Shown here one piece after another: positions 25,723-35,544 of a DNA stretch of 64,000 nt; positions within the stretch are counted from its first letter, which is position 1; each line of letters opens with the position of its first letter. The notes beneath the pieces are model-generated. The model was not told where the DNA came from and did not search any database. It saw only the letters and a program-made list of their open reading frames with translations. The DNA is from Thermoanaerobaculia bacterium (GTDB lineage Bacteria > Acidobacteriota > Thermoanaerobaculia > Multivoradales > Multivoraceae): positions 1 to 64,000 of the forward strand of contig JAJEHN010000024.1 of assembly GCA_022823665.1 (NCBI GenBank). Reading direction: 5' to 3'. Made by a program: the position numbers and the translations under genes.

Positions 25723-27513
25723 CTAGCTTCCGGCGGTGACGCTGCGCTCGACTCCCGCGCCGGTCACGCCGTAGTAGGACAGGATGCCGTTCACGATCGC
25801 CTCGGCGACCCGTTGCCGGTAGGCGCGGGTCTTCATCAGGCGGCGGTCCCGCTCGTTGCTCAGGTTGCCGACCTCGAGGAGGATCTTGGCCGGTATCCGG
25901 TTGAAGCGGAGTTGCGCCGGTACGTAGACGCGGCGTCCGCGCCAGATCCGGTCGCGGATCGGGTTGTTGTGATGAACGCCCAGGCCGGCGTGGCGGAAGC
26001 TGTCGAGCACATGCTCGGCGAGGTCGCGCGACAGGCCCTTGCTGGTCGTCCGCTCGGTTCGCGTGAAGGAGACGCGGGGTTCGGCCCGGACTTCGCGGCG
26101 GGCGTCGTACACGCTGCCCGACTTGCCGTAGTTGTTCGTGATGCCGACCAGACCGGGAATGTAGACCATGGCGCCGTGCAGCGACGGGTGCAGCGAATCC
26201 GCGTGAATCGAGATGAAGATGACCTGACGCGGTTCGGCGCCGGCCCTGCGTTGCTGCCGGTAGATCGAGTTCGACAGGTACCACCGGAAGTTCGTCGCCA
26301 CTGCCGCGTTGTCGATGCGGTAGGGGGGGTCCGTGAGCACGACGTGTCCGCGGGAACGCGGCAGCGCGTCGGAGTCCTGGATCCGGAACGTTGCGCCTTC
26401 CCGCGTGGTCGGCGCGACGGTGGCGGCCGTGCGGCTCTCCAGCAGCCGCTTCGTGCGCAGCATGATGTCGTAGACGTACACGCTTTCCCACAGCCCGCCA
26501 ACCGGCGCTCCGGTGTCGCGGCCGCCGTGGCCGGCGTCGAGCACCACCGTGACCCCGTCGAGATCGAGGGCAAGCAGTTCGTTCTCGATCTGCTCGGCGG
26601 CGGAGCGCTGCGCTTCCCACTCCTGGCGCTGAGGATGATCGAGCGGCAGATAGCGGGCCGAGAGCAGGTCGAGCGGGATCCGGACCTCGTAGCCGACCGG
26701 CAGGTCGCGCACGTCGTGGATCGCGTTGCGCTCCCTGATCCGGTCGACCAGTTCGTTCACGTCGTTGGCGAGGAGCCGGCCGGTGAAGCGCATGACGACG
26801 CTGGAGTAGAGGGCTTCGCCGGCCTTCAGGCGGTAGCTGGCGTAGTCGCCCTGGCCGTCCGAGTCGTAGCGGACGAAGGGCCCATCGCCAGTGGAGGAAC
26901 CGGTTCCGGAGTCCGTTGCCGCGACCACCTGGCGTGTCGCGGCGGCGGGCAGCATGCCGGCATAGGGCTCCGAGAGCATGTTGCGCGGGATGAGAATGAC
27001 CTGACCGGGCCGGATGACGCTGCTGGTCAGGTTGTTCGCCCGCCTTAGTGTCCCGTGGTTCTCGCCCGAGCCGGTGAACCACTCCGCGATGCTCCACAGG
27101 CTCTCCGACCTGGCGCCGCGCGAGGACGAGGCGACACGGTGCCGCCAACCCTCGGCGGTGGCCTCATCCCTCGGCAGCAGGGCGCGAATGACGGCCTGCT
27201 GGTGTCGCGCGGGCAGCAGATCGAAGGGCACCTTGTAGCGCACGCCGCGGCGTAGCCGCTGGACGCCGCCGTTCGCCCGGCTCACGGCGGAGGCGTGCCG
27301 GGAGCTGTCGCAGAGCCGCTCGGCGAATGCCAGCAGGCCTTCGTTCCGCCGTGGCTTCGCCTCGATGTGGATTCTGCCGGAGGATGCCAGCACCGCGACC
27401 GGACTCGGCGATCCGATCTCCGGCACGGCCATGCGCCGGGTGGCCGCGTCGCTTGCCGCGGGCAGGAGCACGGCGAGGGCGGCGGCTGCGAGGAGGGAGG
27501 CGCGGACGTTCAT
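25723..27513 (-). CDS. N-acetylmuramoyl-L-alanine amidase with LysM repeats
   Basis: The protein has 596 residues and a signal peptide at 1-24 (hydrophobic LLAAAALAVLLPAA). LysM-like segments lie at about 50-90 and 140-185 (NNLTSSVIRPGQVILIP). The C-terminal Amidase_3 domain has the zinc site: DAGHGG, the glutamate in LWESVY, SIHAD and the catalytic LEVGN. It cleaves the stem peptide from peptidoglycan in the periplasm, probably at division. ATG 27513 overlaps the gatA stop (ATGA), an unusual coupling. The upstream in-frame start would place seven residues before the signal peptide. Confidence 0.92.
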   Translation of the reverse strand: MNVRASLLAAAALAVLLPAASDAATRRMAVPEIGSPSPVAVLASSGRIHIEAKPRRNEGLLAFAERLCDSSRHASAVSRANGGVQRLRRGVRYKVPFDLLPARHQQAVIRALLPRDEATAEGWRHRVASSSRGARSESLWSIAEWFTGSGENHGTLRRANNLTSSVIRPGQVILIPRNMLSEPYAGMLPAAATRQVVAATDSGTGSSTGDGPFVRYDSDGQGDYASYRLKAGEALYSSVVMRFTGRLLANDVNELVDRIRERNAIHDVRDLPVGYEVRIPLDLLSARYLPLDHPQRQEWEAQRSAAEQIENELLALDLDGVTVVLDAGHGGRDTGAPVGGLWESVYVYDIMLRTKRLLESRTAATVAPTTREGATFRIQDSDALPRSRGHVVLTDPPYRIDNAAVATNFRWYLSNSIYRQQRRAGAEPRQVIFISIHADSLHPSLHGAMVYIPGLVGITNNYGKSGSVYDARREVRAEPRVSFTRTERTTSKGLSRDLAEHVLDSFRHAGLGVHHNNPIRDRIWRGRRVYVPAQLRFNRIPAKILLEVGNLSNERDRRLMKTRAYRQRVAEAIVNGILSYYGVTGAGVERSVTAGS

Positions 27514-28967
27514 GAGACTGCCTCCGGCCGGCACTCGAACCCCGTTTCCCGTTCGAACGCCCGGGCTGCCCGCAGGGCGGTGCCGTCGGCGAACGGCCGC
27601 GCCAGGATCTGGAGCCCGAGGGGGAGTCCCCGGCTGTCGAGGCCGCAGGGGACCGAGACTCCCGGTATGCCGGCCAGGCTGGTCGGCGTGGTGAACACGT
27701 CCGAGAGGTACATCGCCAGCGGATCGTCGACACGTTCGCCGAGCTTGAAGGCGCCGCTCGGACTGGTCGGTGTCACCAGCAGCTCGGCCTTGTCGAAAGC
27801 GTCGCTGAACTGCTGCCGCAGGGCCCCGGCGATTCGCGCGGCGCGGCCGTAGTACGCGTCGTAGTAGCCCGAGGACAGGGCGAAGGTCCCGAGGATGATC
27901 CGGCGCTTGACCTCGGGGCCGAAGCCCTCGCTTCGACTGCCGGTGTACATCTCGGCGAGCGACCGGGCGCCGGCGGCGCGGTGGCCGTAGCGGCTGCCGT
28001 CGAACCGGGCGAGATTCGCGCTGGCCTCGCTGTTGGCGAGCACGTAGTAGGTGGCGACCGCGGCTTCGACCAGTGGGACGCTGACCTCGACCAGCTCGGC
28101 GCCGCAGCGTGCGAGCGTCTCGAGCGCCTGTTCGAAGCCGCGTGCCGCGTCACTCTCCAGCGCCGAGGTGCCGACTTCGCGGATGGTGCCGACCTTCAAT
28201 CCCTCGATGCCGTCCTCGATTCGTTCCAGGAAGCCACAGGCGGGCTCTTCGCTGCAGGTGGAGTCCCGCGGGTCGGGGCCGGCGATGGCGCCGAGCGCAA
28301 GGGCCGCGTCCCGCACGTTACGGGCGAGCGGTCCGATCTGGTCGAGCGAGGAGGCGAAGGCGACGAGACCGTAGCGGGATACCCGGCCGTAGGTCGGCTT
28401 GACGCCGACCACGCCACAAAAGGCGGCCGGTTGCCGGATCGAGCCGCCGGTGTCCGAGCCCAGGGCGAGGGGGACCTCGGCTGCCGCCACCGCCGCCGCC
28501 GAACCGCCGCTCGAACCGCCGGGCGCCATCGCCGGGTTCCAGGGGTTGCGTGTCGTGGCCAGGGCCGAGTTCTCGCACGACGAACCCATGGCGAACTCGT
28601 CCATGTTCACCCGACCGACGGGCACGGCGTCGGCTGCCACCAGACGCTCGACGGCGCCGGCCGTGTAGGGCGCGCGGTAACCGGCCAGGATGCGCGAGCC
28701 GCAGTTCAGTTCGTGCCCTGCCAGGGACATGTTGTCCTTCAGTGCCGTCGGCACGCCGGCGAGCGGACCGAGCGGCGACCCTTCGTCCCGCCGCCGGTCG
28801 ATGTCGGCGGCCCGCTCGGCCGCTTCATCCCGCCAGAGTTCGAGAAAGGCGCCGACGGAGGCGTCGACCTCGTCGATGCGGGCGAACGCCGCTTCGACGG
28901 CGTCGACGGCATTCCGTTCACCCGAACGGATCGCGGCTGCCAGCCCCTCCGCGGTCATCGCCTGCAT
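27510..28967 (-). CDS. gatA: Asp/Glu-tRNA amidotransferase subunit A
   Basis: GatA (485 residues) is the glutaminase part of GatCAB, which amidates Glu-tRNA(Gln) and/or Asp-tRNA(Asn). The amidase triad regions are clear: lysine in TALKDNMS, GGSSGGSAAAVAA, and SDTGGSIRQPA with the catalytic serine. ATG 28967 overlaps the gatC stop as TGATG; GTG 28970 one codon earlier is also possible. gatB is not in the window, so the complex is completed from elsewhere. Confidence 0.96.
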   Translation of the reverse strand: MQAMTAEGLAAAIRSGERNAVDAVEAAFARIDEVDASVGAFLELWRDEAAERAADIDRRRDEGSPLGPLAGVPTALKDNMSLAGHELNCGSRILAGYRAPYTAGAVERLVAADAVPVGRVNMDEFAMGSSCENSALATTRNPWNPAMAPGGSSGGSAAAVAAAEVPLALGSDTGGSIRQPAAFCGVVGVKPTYGRVSRYGLVAFASSLDQIGPLARNVRDAALALGAIAGPDPRDSTCSEEPACGFLERIEDGIEGLKVGTIREVGTSALESDAARGFEQALETLARCGAELVEVSVPLVEAAVATYYVLANSEASANLARFDGSRYGHRAAGARSLAEMYTGSRSEGFGPEVKRRIILGTFALSSGYYDAYYGRAARIAGALRQQFSDAFDKAELLVTPTSPSGAFKLGERVDDPLAMYLSDVFTTPTSLAGIPGVSVPCGLDSRGLPLGLQILARPFADGTALRAARAFERETGFECRPEAVS

Positions 28968-29284
28968 CACTCTTCGCCGCCCGGCGTCGCCTTGACTTGC
29001 GGTACGAGCAGAAAGCGGTCGAGGGACGCGGGCGCGTTGTCCAGGAACTGGTCGAGAAGCGGACCGTCTGTCGCACTTGCGGGCCGGGGCAGGTCGCTGT
29101 CCGCCGTCTCACTGGCCGCATGGATGTCATCCTGGGAGGCCGTGCCGCCATCGAACTCCCGGAGCTGATCGATGTAGTCGACGATCTCGGAGAGCTGACT
29201 CGCGAACGTCGTTTCTTCGCGGGCCGAGATCCGCAGTCTCGCCAGTTCGGCAATCCGCCGAACCTCTTCGACGCCCAGAGACAC
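28967..29284 (-). CDS. gatC: Asp/Glu-tRNA amidotransferase subunit C
   Basis: GatC (105 residues) wraps around GatA and GatB and stabilises them. EEVRRIAELARLRIS near the start and FASQLSEIVDYIDQL are the family helices. The start is GTG 29284 with no clear ribosome-binding site; TATAGC lies just upstream, so the message may be leaderless. Its stop overlaps gatA. Confidence 0.93.
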   Translation of the reverse strand: MSLGVEEVRRIAELARLRISAREETTFASQLSEIVDYIDQLREFDGGTASQDDIHAASETADSDLPRPASATDGPLLDQFLDNAPASLDRFLLVPQVKATPGGEE

Positions 29285-29337
29285 TTCGCTATAAGTGTAG
29301 CAGCCCCAGTTACTTGGCCGGCCCCGCTTCGGCGGCC

Positions 29338-31413
29338 CTAGGCCGGCTCGACGCTGGTGGCGGGAACCGCTTCGATCGTGCGCAGGGTGAAGGTCTCGCC
29401 GTCCAGTTCCACCCTCGCTCCCGGCTCCGATCCGAGCAGACGGCCGGCGAGGTCCGACTCGTACGAGATGATGCCCCGTTCCGGCGCGCTCTCCCAGGGA
29501 CCGAGGATGGCCAGGGTGCGCTGTTCGCCGCTGTCCGATTCAAGCGTTGCCCGGTTGCCGATGCGCAGGCGGTCACAGGCCGCGCCCGCGATGTCGATCG
29601 GCGTCGAGCGTTGCAGGTCCTGCTGCAGTTGGGTCGCCAGGGCGGTGAGGTACTCGTGGCGCTGCCGCGCGGACTTGTACTCGAAGTTCTCGCGCAGGTC
29701 GCCCATGGCGCGCGCCTCCTCGATCGCCTTGCGATTGGCCGGAATCTCCTCCTCGACCAGTTCCCGCAGCTTCTCGCGCTGCGCTTCGATCGACGCCGGC
29801 AGCGCGTAGAGATCGTCGCTCTCGGTTTCCTGGTCGGCCTGAAGGTCGGGGAACTTCAGGTGGAGGGCCGCCAGCAGCGGTTCCCGACGGTAGTCCTCGA
29901 GCGCTGCGTGACGGATCGCGACCTCCGCCTGGCGGGCCTCGTCGAGAGTCAGTTCCGGAAGGAGCCTGGGCGCAGTGCCGCCGGAGTCGAACAGGGCCTT
30001 GATGCGGGCTCGGAAAGGTGCGAAGGCCTCGTGCCGCAGTGCCTGGATCAGCAGGTTCAGCAGGCGGCTCTGGCGACCTTGCCGCAGCGCCGGCTCCGAA
30101 GCGGCCCGTTCGACCAGCCAGGTAAAGGCCGCGGGGGTGCGGTGAGGCTGGACCTGCGCACGGGCGGCGCAGCGGCTCAGCGTCTCCGCCTCCAACACCG
30201 CGGCGATCGCGTCGATTGCTTTCGTGTCGGATTCCAGCAGGAAGCGTCGTTCGAGCACGTCGAGCCAGTCGTCCCTGCAGGCCGGGAGCAACGCGTAGCC
30301 CTGTTCACGGGCGGCGCGCTGCTCGACGGAAGCGAAGAACTCGAGCGGGTCCGGCAGGTTCCTCAGCAGGTCTTCGGCCGGCCAGGAGGGCTCGGCGCCG
30401 AAGCGCTCCAGGGCGTAGCGGAGTTCGAAGGCAAGCGCTGGCTGAGCGTCCTTGAGTGCGCGGCTGAGGCGATCGAGCGCTTCCGCCATCCGTCCGCGGA
30501 GCTCCTGCGACTGGTTGGCCGCCCGCCGGAGGAGCCCGACCTTCTGGCGGTTTGGCGCGGCCTGGAACTCGCGCCACAGCGACTCCTCCGCGTCCGTTGC
30601 CTCGAGCCACTGGTAGGTCTGGCGGGGGCCGCCGGACGACAGCACCTGCGGCTGTTTCCGCGCGCTGGTCCACCAGCTCGACCACCGGCGCTCGGGGATG
30701 ATGCCGACGACGATCACCTTGACTTCGGCGCCGGTCAGCGGCCGGTCGTAGCTCTTGAGGGTTCGTTCGAGCAGCTCGGTGGGCTTGAGTCCCTCGAGCT
30801 GCTCCGGTTCCTCCAGTTTCTGGCGGAGCACGTGTCCTTCGGGCAGCAGTCTGAGCATCTTGCCGGCTGCCCGGAATCCGACCGACACTCCCTTCACCTT
30901 CTCCAGGTTCACCTTGAAGACGTGGAGCGGCATGTTGACGTCGGCAATTCGGCCGACGCCGCGGCCCTCCATTTCCACGATGTCGCCAGGCCGGAACGCC
31001 AGCAGGTTGCGGAGCCGGTCCACCTTGTCCCAGAGCTTGTCCGCGTGCTGCCGTCCCTGGTCGAGATGGAGATCCTGGAGCAGGTCGGTCAGGTCGGATT
31101 CGCGGTCGCGGTAGAGCTCGTGCAGGGTGTCGAGAACGGTGTCGTAGACCTGTCCGCTGCGCACGAAGTAGTGTGCGGCGCCGCGGACGAGATCCAGGCG
31201 CGCGGCCCACATGCCGCGTTCCCGCAGTTGGTCGTCGAGGAGCTCGAGGAGCGTGCCCACACGATCCTCTTCACCCAGCCGGACGAGGCCCTTGGTGATG
31301 GCGAGGAACTGCTCGACGTCGAGATCGCCTTCGATCGCGGCCAGCCAGTCCGCTTCTACTGCGTCGATGTCACCGCGCGCCAGGCTGTCTTGAGTGCTTT
31401 GCGGGATCCTCAT
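29338..31413 (-). CDS. Giant GreA-domain transcription factor
   Basis: This protein has 691 residues, whereas normal GreA has about 160. The C-terminus is GreA-like. A coiled-coil domain at about 535-605 bears the acidic tip GDLRENFEYKSA (571-582), and the FKBP-like domain ends near 690 with SYESDLAGRLLG. The 530-residue N-terminal part is helical, with a small beta region near 140-185 (FRPGDIVEMEGRGVGRI). Chlamydial GreA has a comparable long N-terminal extension. The tip acids imply that RNA-cleavage rescue of stalled polymerase is kept. The extension's function is unknown. Confidence 0.88.
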   Translation of the reverse strand: MRIPQSTQDSLARGDIDAVEADWLAAIEGDLDVEQFLAITKGLVRLGEEDRVGTLLELLDDQLRERGMWAARLDLVRGAAHYFVRSGQVYDTVLDTLHELYRDRESDLTDLLQDLHLDQGRQHADKLWDKVDRLRNLLAFRPGDIVEMEGRGVGRIADVNMPLHVFKVNLEKVKGVSVGFRAAGKMLRLLPEGHVLRQKLEEPEQLEGLKPTELLERTLKSYDRPLTGAEVKVIVVGIIPERRWSSWWTSARKQPQVLSSGGPRQTYQWLEATDAEESLWREFQAAPNRQKVGLLRRAANQSQELRGRMAEALDRLSRALKDAQPALAFELRYALERFGAEPSWPAEDLLRNLPDPLEFFASVEQRAAREQGYALLPACRDDWLDVLERRFLLESDTKAIDAIAAVLEAETLSRCAARAQVQPHRTPAAFTWLVERAASEPALRQGRQSRLLNLLIQALRHEAFAPFRARIKALFDSGGTAPRLLPELTLDEARQAEVAIRHAALEDYRREPLLAALHLKFPDLQADQETESDDLYALPASIEAQREKLRELVEEEIPANRKAIEEARAMGDLRENFEYKSARQRHEYLTALATQLQQDLQRSTPIDIAGAACDRLRIGNRATLESDSGEQRTLAILGPWESAPERGIISYESDLAGRLLGSEPGARVELDGETFTLRTIEAVPATSVEPA

Positions 31414-31583
31414 GCGGTAGCCGGCGCGGCCTGGGCGTCCGTGGAGCGCGCCCGCGGCAACGGTGCGTCAACAGGGCCGATGATGGTATCAGCCGTCGCA
31501 GGTGTGGAGAGGTCCGCGGCCAGTGAGTTCTTCACGGAGTACAATGGCGCGGAGGGTATGCCACGCTGGGCAGAGGCGGCGAA

Positions 31584-32360
31584 ATGAGCGAGCAGAAGCC
31601 GGCGCCTGAGGAACATCAGGCGTCCGAGCAGGACCAGGCGCCCGAGGCCAGGGTGGAACGGGAGTCATTCGGATCCTGGCTCCGCAGCCAGCGCGAGGTT
31701 CGGCGCGTCGATCTGGAGGCGATCGCGCAGTCCAGCAAGATCAACATCCGCTACCTGGAGTTGCTGGAGGAGGACCGTTTCGACCTCCTTCCCGCCTCCA
31801 TCTTCGTCCGGGGTTTCCTGCGCGAGTACGCCCGCATCGTCGGCCTCGATGCGGACGAAGTCCTCAACTTCTATCTTGTCGCTTCCGCGGGCGGCGAGTA
31901 TGAGCGGTCCACGGAAACGGCCGGAAGCCCTGCGTCGACCTGGCTGGTCGGGCGAACGGTGGCGATCCTCGTCGGTCTTGCGGTGGTCGCGGCCGCCATC
32001 GTCTGGCTTACCGCCCTGGACCGGGATCCCGGTGAGGATGTGGAGACGATGGCGCCACCGCTGACCCAGACGGCGCCGGAACTGCCGCCGGCCGAGCCGC
32101 TGCCGGAGCGTGCCTTGCGGGTCACGATGGAGTTCCAGGGGACGAGTTGGGTCGACGTCTACGTTGACGGCGATCGAACGGTCAGCGAGCTGCGGGTGCA
32201 GGGGGAGTCGCTCACCGTCGCGGCCGACGAGGAGGTGCGGCTCACCCTGAGCAGCGTGGATGTGACGACGATCGAAGTGAACGACGAGCCCTTCGAGCAC
32301 GGAGCGGGCGACGACGAGGAGATCGTGATCTCCGTCCCGGAGCAGGACCCCACCGGCTAG
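31584..32360 (+). CDS. RodZ-like helix-turn-helix membrane protein
   Basis: This 258-residue single-pass protein has the RodZ plan. A cytoplasmic helix-turn-helix lies at about 28-98 (FGSWLRSQREVRRVDLEAIA; PASIFVRGFLREYARIVGL). One membrane helix lies near 114-136, and a periplasmic beta domain (DUF4115-like) at about 165-245 contains GTSWVDVYVDGDR. RodZ links MreB to the membrane and sets rod shape; no mre gene is nearby, so the role is inferred. TACAAT at 31540-31545 could be a -10 box. Confidence 0.85.
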   Translation: MSEQKPAPEEHQASEQDQAPEARVERESFGSWLRSQREVRRVDLEAIAQSSKINIRYLELLEEDRFDLLPASIFVRGFLREYARIVGLDADEVLNFYLVASAGGEYERSTETAGSPASTWLVGRTVAILVGLAVVAAAIVWLTALDRDPGEDVETMAPPLTQTAPELPPAEPLPERALRVTMEFQGTSWVDVYVDGDRTVSELRVQGESLTVAADEEVRLTLSSVDVTTIEVNDEPFEHGAGDDEEIVISVPEQDPTG

Positions 32361-32381
32361 TTTCCGGTCGGTGGCGGACGC

Positions 32382-32410
32382 TGGACTTCCGGGCTGGGGA
32401 ACCGTATTCT
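32382..32410 (+). promoter_or_regulatory. Candidate tRNA-Pro promoter
   Basis: TGGACT (32382-32387) and TATTCT (32405-32410) are 17 nt apart and lie 85 nt before the tRNA gene. Each matches the consensus at about four of six positions. No other promoter-like pair was seen in the gap. Confidence 0.35.
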
Positions 32411-32494
32411 GCGGCGTGCCATTCGCGCGCCCGACGACGGACGCTCGAACTGGTTCGCGTACGGCGCGGAGCGCGCCATGCGGACCTGGTGCGA

Positions 32495-32571
32495 CGGGGC
32501 GTAGCTCAGCCTGGTAGAGCGCACGGTTCGGGACCGTGAGGCCGGAGGTTCAAATCCTCTCGCCCCGACCA
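32495..32571 (+). tRNA. tRNA-Pro, anticodon CGG
   Basis: This is a 77-nt cloverleaf read by hand. Acceptor CGGGGCG (32495-32501) pairs with CGCCCCG (32561-32567). The D arm has AGCTCAGCCTGGTAGAGC. The anticodon stem CACGG/CCGTG holds the loop TTCGGGA (anticodon CGG), and the T arm has GGTTCAAATCC. The 3' CCA is encoded (32569-32571). It decodes CCG, a very common proline codon in this GC-rich genome. No integrase lies next to it. Confidence 0.96.
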
Positions 32572-32604
32572 CTTTGCCGCAGGCCGTCAAGTAGACTGTT
32601 GGCG

Positions 32605-34038
32605 ATGAACGCTCCGAAGCTGGCAGGTTCGGCGCGGCTGATCCTTGCCCTCATCCTGATCCTCCTCCCGCTGGCGCTGCTCGCCGCCGGACCGGCGCTG
32701 GAAGCAGAGGGCGATGGCGATGCCGCGGAAGCGGAAGCCGGGTCGGAATCCGATGTGGCTGCGCCGGCCGACGGGGAGGCGGCCAGCGCGTCCGACCTCG
32801 ACGCGGAGGCCGGACCGGAGGTCATCGTCGCGAGGATCGACTCGGCGATCCAGGTCGTCGTCGCCGAGTTCATGGAACAGGTGACCGCCGAGGCGGACCT
32901 GGCCGGCGCCGAAGCGCTGGTCGTGGAGCTGTCGACCCCGGGTGGGGAAATGCAGGCGATGCGCGCCGTGTTCACCGCGTTTCTGGAAGCCGACACCCCG
33001 GTCATCGTGTACGTTTCCCCGAGCGGCGCCCAGGCGGCCTCGGCCGGCTTCTTCATCCTGCTCGGCGCGGACGTTGCGGCGATGGCGCCCGGCACGAACA
33101 CGGGCGCCGCACACCCCGTGGCGGGAGGCGGCCAGGACATTCCCGGCGCGATGGGCGACAAGGTCACCCAGGACGCGGCGGCGACCGCCCGTTCGCTGGC
33201 GGCTCGGCGCGGCCGCGACCAGAAGCTGGCCGAAGAGGCGGTGACGGAGAGCAGGTCGTTCTCGGCCGAAGAAGCGCTCGAAGCGGGCCTCGTCGACCTC
33301 GTCGCCCCCAGCCTGCAGTCGCTGCTGGTCGAACTCGACGGCCGCGTGGTCGAGAAGCGCGGCGTGGAGAGGACGCTCGAGACCCGCGACGCCTCGGTCC
33401 GCCGTGTCGAGATGTCCGCCTTCCAGCGGATCCGATCGACGATCGCGCACCCGAAAATCGCGATCCTGCTGATGTCCCTGGGCTCGATCGGTCTGATCTT
33501 CGAAATCACCCACCCGGGTGCGATCTTCCCCGGTGTCGTCGGCGCCATCTGCCTGATCCTGGGACTCTGGGCGATGTCCGTGCTGCCGATCAACTACGCC
33601 GGACTGGCTCTGCTCCTGCTGGCCGGCGTTCTATGGGTGCTGGAGATCAAGATTCCGAGCTTCGGCATGCTGACGCTTGCCGGCGCGATCTCGTTCTGTC
33701 TCGGAGCCATGATGCTGTTCCGGGACGCCGATCCCGCGCTGCAGGCGAGTCTGCGGCTGGTCGTGGCGATCGGCATCACGATCGGGCTCCTCGCGCTGGC
33801 TCTGGGCCGCCTGGCGCTCAAGGCTCAGTTCAGGCGGGTGGCGACCGGCAGCGAGGGACTGCTCGACGAACTCGGGTTGGTCAGCAGCGGCATCGCCGTC
33901 GGCGAACCCGGCAAGGTCCGGTTGCACGGCGAGATCTGGAACGCGGAAGCGGATGTCGCCGTGGCCGAGGGCGACCGCGTCCGGGTCGTCCAGGTGGACG
34001 GGATGACCCTGCACGTGGAACCGGTTCGGGACTCGTGA
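32605..34038 (+). CDS. NfeD family membrane serine protease (ClpP-class)
   Basis: This 477-residue protein has a signal sequence or anchor at about 10-28. A ClpP-class protease domain (about 72-265) carries the candidate nucleophile Ser147 (AASAGFF) and general base Lys186 (GDKVTQDAA). Several membrane helices (about 290-410) follow, and a C-terminal OB-fold (about 425-477) with GKVRLHGEIWNAEAD. This is the long, full NfeD type, whose archaeal relative cleaves stomatin. The next gene is a slipin, the usual partner. An acidic low-complexity linker lies at 31-70. Confidence 0.92.
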   Translation: MNAPKLAGSARLILALILILLPLALLAAGPALEAEGDGDAAEAEAGSESDVAAPADGEAASASDLDAEAGPEVIVARIDSAIQVVVAEFMEQVTAEADLAGAEALVVELSTPGGEMQAMRAVFTAFLEADTPVIVYVSPSGAQAASAGFFILLGADVAAMAPGTNTGAAHPVAGGGQDIPGAMGDKVTQDAAATARSLAARRGRDQKLAEEAVTESRSFSAEEALEAGLVDLVAPSLQSLLVELDGRVVEKRGVERTLETRDASVRRVEMSAFQRIRSTIAHPKIAILLMSLGSIGLIFEITHPGAIFPGVVGAICLILGLWAMSVLPINYAGLALLLLAGVLWVLEIKIPSFGMLTLAGAISFCLGAMMLFRDADPALQASLRLVVAIGITIGLLALALGRLALKAQFRRVATGSEGLLDELGLVSSGIAVGEPGKVRLHGEIWNAEADVAVAEGDRVRVVQVDGMTLHVEPVRDS

Positions 34039-34067
34039 ATCACTCTCCAGAAAGGACCTGAATCCGT

Positions 34068-34847
34068 ATGACCACCCTTCCGTTCATTGGCTTCCTCGTC
34101 GTCGCGGGCCTCTTCCTGCTCACCAGGTGGATCAACGTCCTGGCCGAGTACGAGCGTGCCGTCGTGTTCCGGCTGGGCCGGATTCTGGAAAAGCCGAAGG
34201 GCCCCGGCCTGGTGCTGGTGCTGTGGCCGATCGACCGCATGGTCAAGGTCTCGCTGCGCACCGTGGTGCTGGACGTGCCGCCTCAGGACATCATCACCAA
34301 GGACAACGTCTCCGTGAAGGTGAACGCGGTCGTCTACTTCCGCGTGCTGGAACCGACCAAGGCGATCGTGGAAGTCGAGAACTTCCTGTTCGCGACCAGT
34401 CAGTTGGCGCAGACCACGCTGCGGTCGATCCTCGGCCAGACGGAACTGGACCAGTTGCTTAGCGAGCGGGAGACACTGAACGACCAGCTCCAGACGGTGA
34501 TCGACCAGCAGACCGACCCCTGGGGCATCAAGGTCTCCATGGTCGAAGTCAAGCACGTCGACCTGCCTCAGGAGATGCAGCGCGCGATGGCCAAGCAGGC
34601 CGAGGCGGAGCGCGAGAAGCGCGCCAAGGTGATTCACGCCAGCGGCGAGCTCCAGGCCTCCGAGTCTCTCGCCCAGGCGGCCAACGCGATCAGCAAGAAT
34701 CCGGTCACGCTCCAGTTGCGTTACCTGCAGACGCTCGCGGACATCGCCACGGAACGGAACTCGACCATTCTCTTCCCGTTGCCGCTTGAGCTGTTGAGGG
34801 CCTTCGGGAGCTTCCTGAGCCCACCGCCGCAAGAACCCGAAGAGTGA
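34068..34847 (+). CDS. Slipin (SPFH/stomatin-like membrane protein)
   Basis: This 259-residue SPFH protein has an N-terminal membrane helix (about 4-20) followed by the band-7 domain. [27 protein letters not shown]-like [16 protein letters not shown] and the coiled-coil [19 protein letters not shown] are diagnostic. Slipins assemble membrane microdomains and are partner or substrate of NfeD proteases, which fits the gene directly upstream. Its stop overlaps the next GTG (GTGA). Confidence 0.94.
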   Translation: MTTLPFIGFLVVAGLFLLTRWINVLAEYERAVVFRLGRILEKPKGPGLVLVLWPIDRMVKVSLRTVVLDVPPQDIITKDNVSVKVNAVVYFRVLEPTKAIVEVENFLFATSQLAQTTLRSILGQTELDQLLSERETLNDQLQTVIDQQTDPWGIKVSMVEVKHVDLPQEMQRAMAKQAEAEREKRAKVIHASGELQASESLAQAANAISKNPVTLQLRYLQTLADIATERNSTILFPLPLELLRAFGSFLSPPPQEPEE

Positions 34848-35407
34848 GCCGCGAAGCCTACGAAGCGTATGAGGTCACCCTCAGCAACACCCAGATTGCC
34901 GCGTTCGTAGCACTTCTGGTCCTGGCGGTAGTGGGCGCCTTCGCGGCGGGAGTCTGGTGGGGTCAGTCGAAAGCCACGGACCTCGCCGGAGTTCAGGAAG
35001 AGGAGGCGCCCGTCTCCGAGCCGGCCCTGTCCGCGGTTGAACCGCCTGCCGCCGCGACGGAACCGGAGCCCGCCGAGGTCGTCCGTTTCTTCGGCGAATC
35101 CGGCGATGAAGACGCCGTCGCCGGCGCAGGCGGTGTCGCTGCCGCGGCCGACGCGCCGAGCCAGGCCATGGGCGCCGCCCTGGTGGTCCAGGTGTTCTCG
35201 AGTGCCGATGCCGAGCAGGCGGCTTCGGTCGAGCAGAAGCTGCGGGCCGACGGCCACCGCGCCTTCCTCTCGCCGCAGGCGCTGGACGGTCAGGTGATGC
35301 AGCGGGTACGGGTGGGGCCGTTCGAGGACCAGGCCGCCGCCGGGGCCGCCGCGGAGCAGCTCGCGAAACAGTACGGACTCGAGACCTGGATCACGCCGAA
35401 CAACTGA
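34844..35407 (+). CDS. SPOR-domain membrane protein
   Basis: This 187-residue protein has one membrane helix at about 18-38 ([20 protein letters not shown]), a Pro/Ala/Glu-rich linker, and a C-terminal SPOR domain at about 108-185. [21 protein letters not shown] and [15 protein letters not shown] are the repeat halves. SPOR domains bind denuded glycan strands at division sites. The start is GTG 34844 overlapping the slipin stop. It may couple cell-wall turnover to the slipin/NfeD pair, but that is inference. Confidence 0.88.
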   Translation: MSREAYEAYEVTLSNTQIAAFVALLVLAVVGAFAAGVWWGQSKATDLAGVQEEEAPVSEPALSAVEPPAAATEPEPAEVVRFFGESGDEDAVAGAGGVAAAADAPSQAMGAALVVQVFSSADAEQAASVEQKLRADGHRAFLSPQALDGQVMQRVRVGPFEDQAAAGAAAEQLAKQYGLETWITPNN

Positions 35408-35544
35408 TCGCCCGCCCGGTCGGCCCGCGGGGAGCTCCGCGGAACGGGCGGCGGCGGTCGCCGTTCCGGTCGCTCTGGTTTCAACTCGCCCTGAGCGCGG
35501 GCGGCGGGGTCTGGTGGGCGTACTGCTTCGATCAGCGGCCCGGG

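Noticed and set aside
32495-32571. tRNA-Pro as an integration site for the accessory island
   Set aside because: The island is more than 12 kb away, no integrase is adjacent and no duplicated tRNA 3' end was seen.
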